From Branchiostoma floridae (lineage: Eukaryota > Chordata > Leptocardii > Amphioxiformes > Branchiostomatidae): a stretch of DNA of 64,000 nt. Made by a program: the position numbers and the translations under genes. Shown here one piece after another: positions 23,510-34,000 of this stretch. The stretch spans positions 15,716,611 through 15,780,610 of the forward strand of contig NC_049988.1 in NCBI RefSeq assembly GCF_000003815.2, read 5' to 3'. The notes beneath the pieces are model-generated. The model did no database searches and was not told the DNA's origin. It saw nothing but the letters and a program-made list of their open reading frames with translations. Every line of letters begins with the position of its first letter. Positions within the stretch are counted from its first letter, which is position 1.

Positions 23510-23663
23510 TAACTCTCCAAGCAAAGGTTTGCTGCGGAAAATTGTGAACTTCTTATCATATGACGCGTTTTTGTCCACTTTCCCCAACAACAAGAGCGGA
23601 CAAAAAAGGTGGCTTGTGATAAAAAGTAACAGTTTCCCCCCAACAACTTCTGCTTGGAGAGTA
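23510..23663. mobile_element. MITE with ACTCTCCAAGCA terminal inverted repeats
   Basis: Left end AACTCTCCAAGCAAAGGTT and right end TTCTGCTTGGAGAGTA are inverted copies. The 7-bp direct repeat GTCTGCA flanks both sides (23503-23509 and 23664-23670), a target-site duplication. Confidence 0.75.
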
Positions 23664-24569
23664 GTCTGCACGTCTGCCTCGCGATCTGTCAGTACTGTGG
23701 ACGTAATCGCCTTAACAACGGTTTAAGTCACGAATACCCGCCCTCTTAAAACGTCTGCTGAACACCTGGCAAAGGTTATGACTAAAGTTCTTTGCTCGAC
23801 ATAAGTTGAGACTTTCGAAACCGGCTTTTCTCACGATTCTCAGACAAAGGCGATTAAAACTTCCACCTACAGAGGTGTTGCTTATGCCATTAAGTCTTTC
23901 TAGTTTCAAACCCCGTCCTTTGTAATCTTCTTTGGATTTTTGAGCCACTTTTCACGGCTGTCCATTAGTGTTGCAATCTAAGGTCTATGTTTTATCCCTT
24001 CCCTGGAAGCTAATCTTTCTCCGCTTTTCACTCCACTTTTTCCTTAGAAGCGTTTATCCGCAGAACAAATTACAGCTTTAACTTTTTGTGCGTCAAACCA
24101 AAAAAGGGTCTTTCTTTAAGTGGTTATGATAAGAATTTGTGGGATAAGGCAGCTTGAGTGCAGCGTAAACCGGTGCTTCACTCCTCAGGGTACATCATGG
24201 CGAGCGGAACAACGTAGGAACTTTACTTTCCTTACTTCCTACGGGCTGAAACATCACGTCGTTACTGACGTCTTTTAGTCCATTTGGCTCCATTAGATCT
24301 TGGCACGAAAAGAAGCTGCCTTAAATTTGAGCCTTCCTCTCTTCCGTTCTTCCCTATGAGGTTTACTAACGTGGGTAGCGTTGTGTTAGGTAACACAGTT
24401 GCTAATCTTAACGTACAACGAACTCAGAGTCCATGACTGACCATTAGTGTTTCAATCTAAGGTCTATGAAGCTGTTCTTTGTGCTCAGTGGCACATAGGT
24501 TAGCAGGTGAACTTGATGTTTCTGTAACAGGGTATTTTTCACAGAGTTCGAGAGAAGTTGCCTGCCCTT

Positions 24570-24765
24570 CCCCTTAATTTAAACGTGTTCGAGGCACCTC
24601 TTTTAACACTGAACCCCTATTTCACGTCCCTGTCGAAAGACGGGTGCAGCCCCAACCGAGATACCTACCGAGGATTTAACCAGGACCTCCCAGGTACCAA
24701 CTCATTGGAACCAGCAGCTCAACTATGAAACTTCTACCAGTTGAGCTTCAGGGACATCCCCTTCC
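24570..24765 (-). mobile_element. tRNA-headed SINE
   Basis: On the minus strand it has an A-box region AAGCTCAACTGGTAGAAG, a B-box-like region (inverse of TTTAACCAGGACCT) and the body CGTCTTTCGACAGGGACGTG shared with the copies at 18.5 and 46 kb. Confidence 0.65.
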
Positions 24766-25499
24766 AACGTATACAGTATGTGCCAGTCACGTACGACAAT
24801 TATCACACTAGTACAGAAATGGAGCTGATAATAGAGGCGCAGATTGTTACATTTTCTGGCTGCGAAAATTTTGCGTGCGGGCGCGAGTGGCGCCGCGGGG
24901 CCATTACAAGTCGATTTTGTCATCTCTCAATAACGGCTTTTGTGTGACTTGAGGCAAGGATTTGAACTTAATTCTCATTCTGGAGATACCCGGGGTGGCA
25001 CAATTGGATCTGGGAATCTAAAGTGCACTCTTTGACAACTTTCACACTAGTTTGTGTTTAATAATGGAAAGTGACTTGTTAGAGACAGTTCACAATTGTG
25101 TAGATGTGAGGAGGGTGTTAAACGTGTAGTCTTTTCAACTCCCCGACCCAAGTCTAACTTTAACCAATGACGTTATACGTCCTTGCTCAAACTTAAGTCC
25201 CCTCCTAAAAACTGCTACCTTTTACTTCGGTCCCGATCGGAAAAAGGGACCCCGCTATGTAGTTGACGGGCTGTTCTTTGGCACTTTTGGACGTGATCCC
25301 TACGTCGTCGTGTGGGACACCCCGCGCCTACGGGCTACTTTTGGTCACGGTTGGTTTTTACTCGGAGTTAGCATCAACCCTGGGAACCGGTAACAAATAG
25401 ATACCGTATGCTAATCATGAGCACGCCGAAGGGTACCATCGCCGTATCCGGCATTCCACCGGGTCAATGTCGTGGCTTCGGGGCCTGGCCGGCGCCCAA

Positions 25500-25720
25500 T
25501 TCACTTGGACTTCGTTTTGTATTTATGTCTTATTCACTGTGTACATTTTGTATATGAAGTTATATTTTGTTTCCAATTATTATTGTTATATACCATTTTG
25601 TATTATCTACTTGTGTATCTTGTTTGTTTCAGGGAGACAACATGTAGAGGTGACCTGTTTCCTGTTCTGTCTCGCCCTCGTTTGTGATGGACAGTTCAAT
25701 AAACAAATAAACAAACAAAT
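25500..25720 (+). mobile_element. LINE 3' tail ending (AAATAAAC)n
   Basis: A T-rich 3' end finishes TTCAATAAACAAATAAACAAA at 25695-25720, typical of a non-LTR retrotransposon 3' terminus. No reverse-transcriptase frame is recognisable upstream. Confidence 0.5.
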
Positions 25721-26895
25721 AGTCCCTACGAGCACTGGTGCAAGCATGACCGTAGAAAGTTACGAAGACATGGAACAGACCACCACGACTTCTGATTCAG
25801 AGGCGGCATTACGTTACACGCGACAGTATTGTTGAATGAAACAAATATGTGTGGAATGCATTTATTGAACAGCAATTCTAATACCTAGCACGAATAACGT
25901 ATAACAAGCCGTGTCATTTTAGATTGAAAACAAGAGAATGTGTAGCTTTGTGTGTAGCTGTTCTGGCATTGCAAACGTGACGAAAAACGCTGCTTCCGTG
26001 TTGAGTGGAATAGGGAGAGATTACGTTTTGAATATCCATGACAAAACCCTTTTGTAAACAGTAAAGCACAGAAAGTCTGTATCACACGCTAGATGTTTTA
26101 TCAATAGCCATTCTCAAACTGTTATACAGATGACGTAAACTGCCGGTTAAATGACAATAAACCGGCGTCTGCTTAGAAAAACTCGCTCTTTTAATTATGG
26201 ATAGAGTTGACAGCAGACCTTTCACTGCATATAGATACATTTTGAGTTTGATGTAATGCATTCCGTTTCTATCAACTGCAGTCAAGTGGCGTATAGAGAT
26301 TGAGTCCTTCCGCCTTAAAATGGCCTACGTCAGGACCTTTGGGTCCTCTTAAGTCATGTAGTAGACTCTCATTGAGAAGTGGAAATTGTTAGAACTCTCT
26401 ATCATTTTCCTTATTCACTCTACCGTTATACACACCGTTAGTGTGGTCAGAAGTCGTTCAAATATCTCCAAAACTGAAGTGAAATCACTTTCCTCAGAGC
26501 TCTCATATATTCAAAAATATTGTGCTTGACCCAACTGGACATTTATATGAACATTTGAAGAGACTCATGTTAAATCAATTAATCTTTCTTTCACTTTGTG
26601 TAGCTAGTCAAACATACATTACGTTTCATGTCAAGCATCTATCTACAACTCTCCTTGACGTTATTCCATATAACGTTACATAGACATAACCACCATAAGA
26701 TTTTAAAATTACCTAGTTTGATGAGTGACCATACGTTCTACTTTAAAAAGTGGAAAGTTTTTTTATTACAACAAAGATGACATATAGTACACAGTTGTGC
26801 CGCACTCAAGCAAACTGGCTTATATTAACGGCACCACTAGACAGAACATGATACATGACATATAGCAGAAAACAGATAAACTGGAAAGTTCCTAC

Positions 26896-27124
26896 CTGTT
26901 CTGTCTTGTTCTGTACTGTTCCGTTCGTTTCTGGTCGTCTCCAAGTTGACGAAAGCTGCCCTAACGCTGCAATCTTGTGCTCGGCGGTTGTAGTAAGGGC
27001 GGGAGGCGCGAAATATATGGACCAGGTCCGCCCGCGCTTTCCGAAACTGTCTCGTGGTTTCCCAGGAGACCAAAACGTCACGCGCTTGTCTGGCGTCTGA
27101 TTGGTCAACTGTACTCTCGCGAGA
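26896..27124 (-). promoter_or_regulatory. Promoter-like stretch and possible minus-strand 5'UTR exon
   Basis: Within an AT-rich neighbourhood this block is rich in CpG. It holds the palindrome TCTCGCGAGA (27115-27124), a known core-promoter motif of vertebrate TATA-less genes, and ATTGG (27100-27104, a CCAAT box on the minus strand). A minus-strand splice donor CAG|GTAGGAA lies at 26896/26895. The next minus-strand gene is loop-peptide precursor 1, whose start exon has an acceptor right before the ATG, so this may be its distal promoter. That link is an inference. Confidence 0.4.
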
Positions 27125-27559
27125 ATTGCGCGATATCATCGTGTAACAACCGCCCTTGTGTTCTTGGTCTTGTTCCGGCTCTTGGTGTTGTAAGGTCATG
27201 TACCTTCCTTTGTTACTCAAGGCCGTACCGATTTGAATATAATGATGTTTATTTGCAAAATTATGCCCAAAGGCTAATTGCACAAGGATTAAGAGAAGTA
27301 ATCAATGTGGTGGATGGCATCTCAAAACGTACGCGAGCTTGCGAAAAAGTTGAGACCAAAATTCATTCATAGTGAAATCTTAGCGGACGGGAGAGTTGAC
27401 AAAATGACACAGAACATTATATATCAAACCATATATTCTTCTACTTTTGTTCTTTCACAGTTTCAGAGGTCATATTACAGTGAATTATTTCTTTAAGGTC
27501 TACGACATTTCCTGTATTTATTTTGAAATTTATGGCACACATTTGGTCATTTTGCAGCT

Positions 27560-27642
27560 TCGCAAACTTTTGTGAAAAAAAACGAATATTGATGCACGTG
27601 TGGATGTCATCCACATGATAAAGGCAATGTGGCCTGAGTTGT
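27560..27642. mobile_element. Fragment of GATGTCATCC-family element
   Basis: ATTGATGCACGTGTGGATGTCATCCACATG...GTGGCC matches the right arm of the elements at 43274-43666 and 52509-53044. I see no left arm. Confidence 0.5.
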
Positions 27643-27879
27643 TCTGCACAGTTTCGCGTTGACAAAGCAGTAAAGCTGTCCAGACATGCCTCATTACGTA
27701 ACCAGGTCATGCTTGCCGCAATATCTTGCAGCTATCCATGCATTACACTATCATGGCTCTCAACACGAGAGGTATCGAATTTTGGGTCACAGAAAAATAG
27801 TTATTGCAGGGCTGTCCATTCACCTAGCCTCCTTCGTAGACTTCTGGAGCAGCTGCCTTTTCAAGGTGTGCGTGTGTGT

Positions 27880-27898
27880 GTGTGGGGGGGGGGGGGTG
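27880..27898. repeat. Poly-G tract after (GT)n
   Basis: GTGTGTGTGTG followed by a run of about 13 G. Confidence 0.9.
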
Positions 27899-27951
27899 TC
27901 TCTGATTCCAATGTCCAACATAGGCTAAGGTTTACTCCTGCCTAGAAAGCC

Positions 27952-28138
27952 TAGTCTCTACCAGACTCCGAGTCGCTGGAAAAAAATCGTAGAAATGGTA
28001 CAAATAGAGGAGTATGCCGGCCAGAGGAATATAGCCGGCTAGGCAACAGTAACGCGACCTGTTCCCTGGCCGGTTATAATCCTCTCTATTTGTTCCATTT
28101 CTACGATTTTCCAGCGATCCGGAGTCTGGTAGAGACTA
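27952..28138. mobile_element. Intact MITE, TAGTCTCTACCAG family, copy c
   Basis: Perfect terminal inverted repeats TAGTCTCTACCAG / CTGGTAGAGACTA bound a 187-bp element whose arms pair over most of its length (TCGCTGGAAAAA...CTACGATTTTCCAGCGA). The 9-bp direct repeat TAGAAAGCC flanks it at 27943-27951 and 28139-28147, a hAT-like target duplication. No open frame. Confidence 0.88.
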
Positions 28139-28147
28139 TAGAAAGCC

Positions 28148-31051
28148 CATGTTGAGAATCGCAAATCAGAGCTCATAAAATGATAAACGCCGCCGTTCCA
28201 GAAGTCTGTAAAGGGGGCTTTATTTAACCTCTTTGCTACATAAAACAAACATATTCAACGACACTTTCACAAGGCAGATGGAAAGGCAGGCTGTTTAAAC
28301 CACGCCTCCTAGCGGTCCTCACATGACGAGTACCTAGCACATGAAGAGGTCAATGAACTTCTAATTCTAGGCTCTTACAAGCGCATCAAATCATTGAAGG
28401 AACGACTTTGGGAAATTATACAGGACTCGCATAATAAGACCATGACTAAGGACTGAAGAGACAGAAAGACAGACGGACGGACAGACATTAAAACAAAGAT
28501 AGGTCCCTACGAAGACCTCCTAACCAGAGTAAAGAAAAAAGCAACTGAAGTGGTATATACGGTCACGTTTAACGGTTATCGTGCAACAAACGGCCCAGGG
28601 AGGAAGACAGAGAGGCAGGCACTAGAAACGATGGGTTGATAATATTAGAGAATGGACAGGCATCATGGCACCAAGCGAAATATTAGGAAGAACAGAAAAC
28701 TGAGTAGGGCGGAGAAAATGCGTTAACATACCATATCTGTGGACAAATGTTTAGACTGGGATGAGGCAAGACAGAGAGAGAAGTGGTTACACTAATCTCA
28801 CACACTCCCATGATAAAGTTCACCTATCATGTCATTAGTATTGTCATAATTGTTGTTTACTACCACCCCTTACCACGTCTGGCGTAAAACATGGGCATCG
28901 TCAAATGCTACAGGGCTATACTGATGTATCGAACGTTAACGCTTGATTTATCGAAATAAATCCTAGAATTACCTTGGCTTAATAGCTAGACTAACATTAC
29001 AAGCCATTTAGCTAGAGGGGAGAGGGAGGGGGGCAACTCGAACAATGTAAAGTTATGTCACTCTGGTACTCTCACATCTTGGTACTGACACCTATAAGTT
29101 ATGACGTTATGTCTAAATCTTTCGACCATGAATAGTCCAATCAGGTTGGTAGGTCACAGGGTAATGTTACTGAGGTTTTGGTTACTGAGGTTTTGGTACC
29201 CTTTCTGTTGCCCTATCCAGGACATTCAATATTGGCGGTTCTACAGTTACATCTGTCGATATCTCCTACTAACTTGTTCATGTGAAGACTGTATATGGTA
29301 TATATTGTACATACATGAAGTCTATGAACGTTTAAAGTTACTAAGATTTGACCAACCTGTTGCATGTTGATATCACCGCCATGTTGCAGCACTTCGTCTG
29401 AACCGCCAGGAAGGTCAAAGGTCAAAGGAAATTCATATACAGCGGTACAAAGCGAGTTGAGTACAATAGTATCACATTGGTCGATTCTATAGATAAATAA
29501 ACCAACTATCCATGCTGCTAGTGTGCGGCATGTTTTTCTTTTTTTTTTTTTTTTGTTCCTGTAGCACACTGAAGCTGGAGGGATAAATTCTGAACTGTTT
29601 TAAGTGTAGAACTATTTCATGCTACTTAAAATTTGTTCATTTTTGTACTATAACGTTACTTGTATATGTATGAGGTCACGATATCAGCCTGATGCCTAGT
29701 GTCCACATTGTATTATTATTGTCGCAAACTGACTAAACTCTAAGTCAAACTTTGATTTTCAAGTCTTGGTGCTTTGAAGAGAAACACACTATAAGCAAGC
29801 CATATTTCAGCACCAAGGACGGAGCAACGTTATTCTCAACGGTAGAATTCAGAGAAGGGTCCAAAGGCCACAATAGTTCACGTATCATGTGTTGCGGAGA
29901 TGTGCATGGTCTGCTTCAAATGTTAACATCGCTTTTGAAAAAAAAAGATAAGTAGATAGATAGGCTTCCTACCTCCCTAAACTTACGTCAGGGAAGCCAT
30001 TCTTGGTGTAAGAAATTCCTGGAGACAGAAAGGTACCTTACAGTCATGCTCTGCAAGCATCGACATCGCATTGCTCGTGGTGCAGCACGTTCCTGAGCAA
30101 TTCTACACAGCAGTGCTACCTTGCGGAGTCTCTTTAAACTGCAGTGTATCCTATATTAATTCTCAAGTATATCAGTTGGCAAAATGACAAGGAGAACAAG
30201 GAAACTCCGTTTACTGAGTTTGACACAATATCCTTTATTCAACAAAGGAATATCTTTATTCATTACGTACCGTGGCATCCACGCATGTTCGCGAGAAGAC
30301 ATGGTAAAACCAATATTCCTATCCTAACATGTTCAATGCGGGGTTGTGTTTCTTTTTGTTTTAAAATTGATTAAACGGGCGTTGTTGCAATTTTCGGGAG
30401 TATCTAAAGAGCTGGGCGATTAATCCAATATAGTTACATTTTCCGGTCATACTATTTCATGGACGTAGTTCTGATCTCTATACAGTGAGTAAAAACAACT
30501 ACAAAGAAGTACATTTAAGTTGATAGCCCAAAAATCTCGTGTGCTCATTCTGACTGCATTTGGAAGAATGATTAACGGATCGGGCCGAACCAAAAGTTTC
30601 TCATATCACTTTTCTTTTTATTGTGAAGGTGGCTATATTTGAAAATAACTTGATATGGAGAAGTTGCTTATAAATTCATTTTGTGCATCTGTTACGTTTG
30701 GATAGATTAGTAACTCGGACACATTTCAGTCCCAATTTTCTACAAGGGTATAACAACTATTCCATCAAAAGATTGTCACTGTCCATAAACGTTTCTACCT
30801 ATCAAACGGCATTATGCCTCACTCCATGTCCCATATGGTATGTCATGTAACAGTATATATTTATAGACAAATATTAAACAACGATAAATAGTCTTTTACA
30901 ACATTGCTACAGACTGTAGACAACTTTCATAGCATAGAATCGCTCTTGAATTTCGCTGATGTCTTAGTGAAGGTCAGAGGTTAATCCATGACGCATGCGC
31001 TTTGGAGTCGGACAAGGCCACGGCGGCGCTGGGCATGATGGGATTTCCACG
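28148..31051. other. No gene seen
   Basis: Contains a (GACA)n-like tract at 28459-28485 and a poly-T run near 29540. Otherwise I see no exon, RNA or clear repeat. Confidence 0.5.
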
Positions 31052-34000
31052 TCACCAGCGGACCCTGTCCTCGGCCTTACTCGGGTCTCCCTGGAGAAAA
31101 GTAGATAGATATCAAGGTAAGAGTTACTCTTGCTGAATATGTGTTTCAATAAAGGTGATATATCTCACTGCGCTTGGGACACCAGTGTGGCACTACGGGG
31201 TTCGTTCACTGCGGCACTGTTGTGTTATTTTCGCCAATTTTTTAACAATTTAGATATTGCGTAATACGTAAAAATATGACTTTAATGGAAGACAACAAAA
31301 TACACAAAACGCAAGAAAATTCGTTCTTTATCGCTGAAATTCGTTGAGTAATCTTTCGAACCCCGCAGTGTCGCACCGGTGACCACAGCGTGGTGAGATA
31401 CCACCTTTCAGAGACCGTGAATTGATGAATTCTGTCGTCACCTTTAGTAGCAAGGCCCATAATTCTTAGCCTAATGTCATTTTTTAGGTGCCGTTATTTC
31501 TTCCTTCGGAAGCTAAAATAGAAACAGGATGATATTCATTGACTGTAGGATCTATATTGGCACCTATAGAGGTTATAATGACACCTTTAGGAGTTCCCAC
31601 ACTTATATGCTGACATGCCATCCTTGAACATAGCCTTGCTTCAAAATGTATCTATCTCTGGTGTACATGTATAGAACGCAAGATTTACATAAACAGTACA
31701 AGATCTATTGGTTGTACCCTTAAAATGATACCCTTGGTGGTTCCCACATTTGCAGACATCCCTGACATCGTGACTTTGACCAGAGTTTACCTCAAAAACA
31801 CTTACGTATGGTCCCATTGGAAAGAACAAAAACAAATATAGAAACACCCATGGTGCCTTTTACAATGGCACCATAGAGGGATTCTCCATTTCTAAAAGTT
31901 TATGATACTGTATCCGTGACCAAAGGTTTGCCACAAAATGTACTTTTCTCAGAGAAATGCTCAATTGGACATATTTTTACGATCTGAACTATGAAATTTC
32001 TCAAGTCGAACCCTACTATAACATTTTGTAAATGAGCTATCCTGTGCAGTGGGTTCGTTGAAGTTTTGCTTAATTTGAAAGCCTGTGCCTTCGGGAACTG
32101 TAGTTTTTTTCTGGCACTTATTCAAAGCTGTTTGAAAGCAGCCTACAGGAACAATCCTGTTAACCACAAGGACATGCAAAGAACATGTATCTTGGCGTCC
32201 AATCTTCTCTAGTTGAAGCTTCGGTGATTTATCTCTATCTCATTGACGCTTGCAGAATCTTTCTCGAGAGGCAAATTCCCTGTACCCTCCAGCAAGAATA
32301 GCGTTTGTCCATTCTACTGCCATTTGTAGTGTTTCGAGAACACTCTTTCTTCAAAATAAAGCGATTTATAAATAATCTCTTAGATAAGACACGTATATGT
32401 ATCTTAAAACAGATCATAATGTGATGTATATGTAAATCTTAAGATCGTATCTTTTAAGTGCTGAAAAAGATAGTATCTTACGAGCGTTGACTTTCCAGAA
32501 GTCCCATCAGATGTTATCCAGTAAGATCGTTTGAAATGATGCCAGCATTGTCTTTTTCAAGTGATTTATTCTACTGCCCTGGTTCTCACTGGAAACATCT
32601 CTTTGAAGTGTCTAGATACTCATCGTTTCGTGCCGTAGTAAACGCACCGTGAAGAAGAATAAAGTGATACTTTGTTGGAGTACGTGTTACTTGCCTGGAG
32701 ACATATATTCAACCCTTACTTAGGCCTAGGGGAAAACGTTGGGCGTCTGGTTATTTGAGAAGTCCTAGCGAAAACCTGCCGACCTTTTTTCCTTTTGGAG
32801 ATATCTAGCGCTAGACTGAGGGTCATCTGAGCGATTGAATTCAAAACAGACAAATTAAAGTTGATGCAAGAATGTGTAGCAAACAGTCTGTCGCTGCCGA
32901 AATTTGAAAAAAGTGAAAATGAAAGAGTCACCGTACCAACGGGTTCCCAGTATTCCTCAGGGCCCTATGATAACAAACACATATCAGCTTTTTGTGTGTT
33001 TACAAACTTCAAACCATATTTTGACATCGTGTAGCATATTCCACTTTGAATTCATAAGTCAACAAACTAATCCAATTTGGTTTTGGTCAGAGGTTTCCAT
33101 CCGTTGGAAACGGGCCTTCAGACCCCCCAAGTACTGTCTAATTAATATAAATTGGTATAACTTGTTATAATTTGTTAAAGGGAGACCTTCACATAAGCAG
33201 GACTTTCAGCCTCCCTTGCACTGTTATCTCTCTTTTAGATTTCATTGTCACGTATCTGTATTGTTTTTTAAGTGCAAAATAAATCATTTATTTATCTATT
33301 CGAATATGTGACAAATACATTACACAGACTCACAGGCAGCGTTGCTGATAATGGAGTCTACAAGCAGAGACAAGTACACAAGAATGGTAAACCATAACGC
33401 TAAATAAAAAATGATTAGATAAGTATTGCATGTGTTTCTGAGCTTTATTGGTAAGTATTTTACGCTAACCTTCAAGTAGACATTATGTACTACACAACCT
33501 TCGTTGGCATTCCGTGCGATGCTTGTTTATTACTTCATCTTCCTACCACAGATGTGAATATTGTAAGGTCGCACAAAGGTCATCAAGGTCATATAACTGC
33601 ACGGTCCCAGACCACCTTTTGATTAGCGCATCCCAGGGACACAGGATGCCTCTTCCGTCTGGTTCAATGACGCCACCTTTCTGACGTTCCTACAATTAAG
33701 ACTACCTCTTAAGGTTTCTAAGATTTCTCTTAAGGTTTCTAAGATCTCACTCTCAAGGATAGCAATGTCAGAAGGTCAGATCCTTAATGTGCGAACAGGT
33801 GGTTGGAGTAAAGCCAACTTGGAACGAGCTTATTAACTTGCTTGATGGATCTCTGTTTAAGCTAGGGGCACAACCCGCCGTACTTGCATGTGCGTGCTGT
33901 CTACGTTCCAAAGCGTGGGCAATCTTCTTGGATCCGCAAGTGGTAAGTACCGCCTCCGTATGAACACGTAGGGGATCCGACGGATTTGGAGCACGCAGAC

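Larger units (their letters stand above)
15366..26895. other. Long stretch without supported coding exons
   Basis: Either intergenic DNA or the 5'UTR intron of loop-peptide precursor 1. It contains SINE copies (18500-18705, 24570-24765), a tandem duplication (20314-20543), an inverted LINE tail (21390-21440), an ACTCTCCAAGCA-type MITE (23510-23663), near-identical 28-base direct repeats at 23963 and 24440, and a LINE 3' tail (to 25720). Short open frames here (for example 15544-15774, 16378-16665, 22420-22719) lack similarity or splice support. Confidence 0.5.

Noticed and set aside
26837-27372. 148-codon minus and 131-codon plus frames
   Set aside because: Overlapping frames in a CpG-bearing patch with no recognisable domain. 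The promoter/5'UTR reading explains it better.
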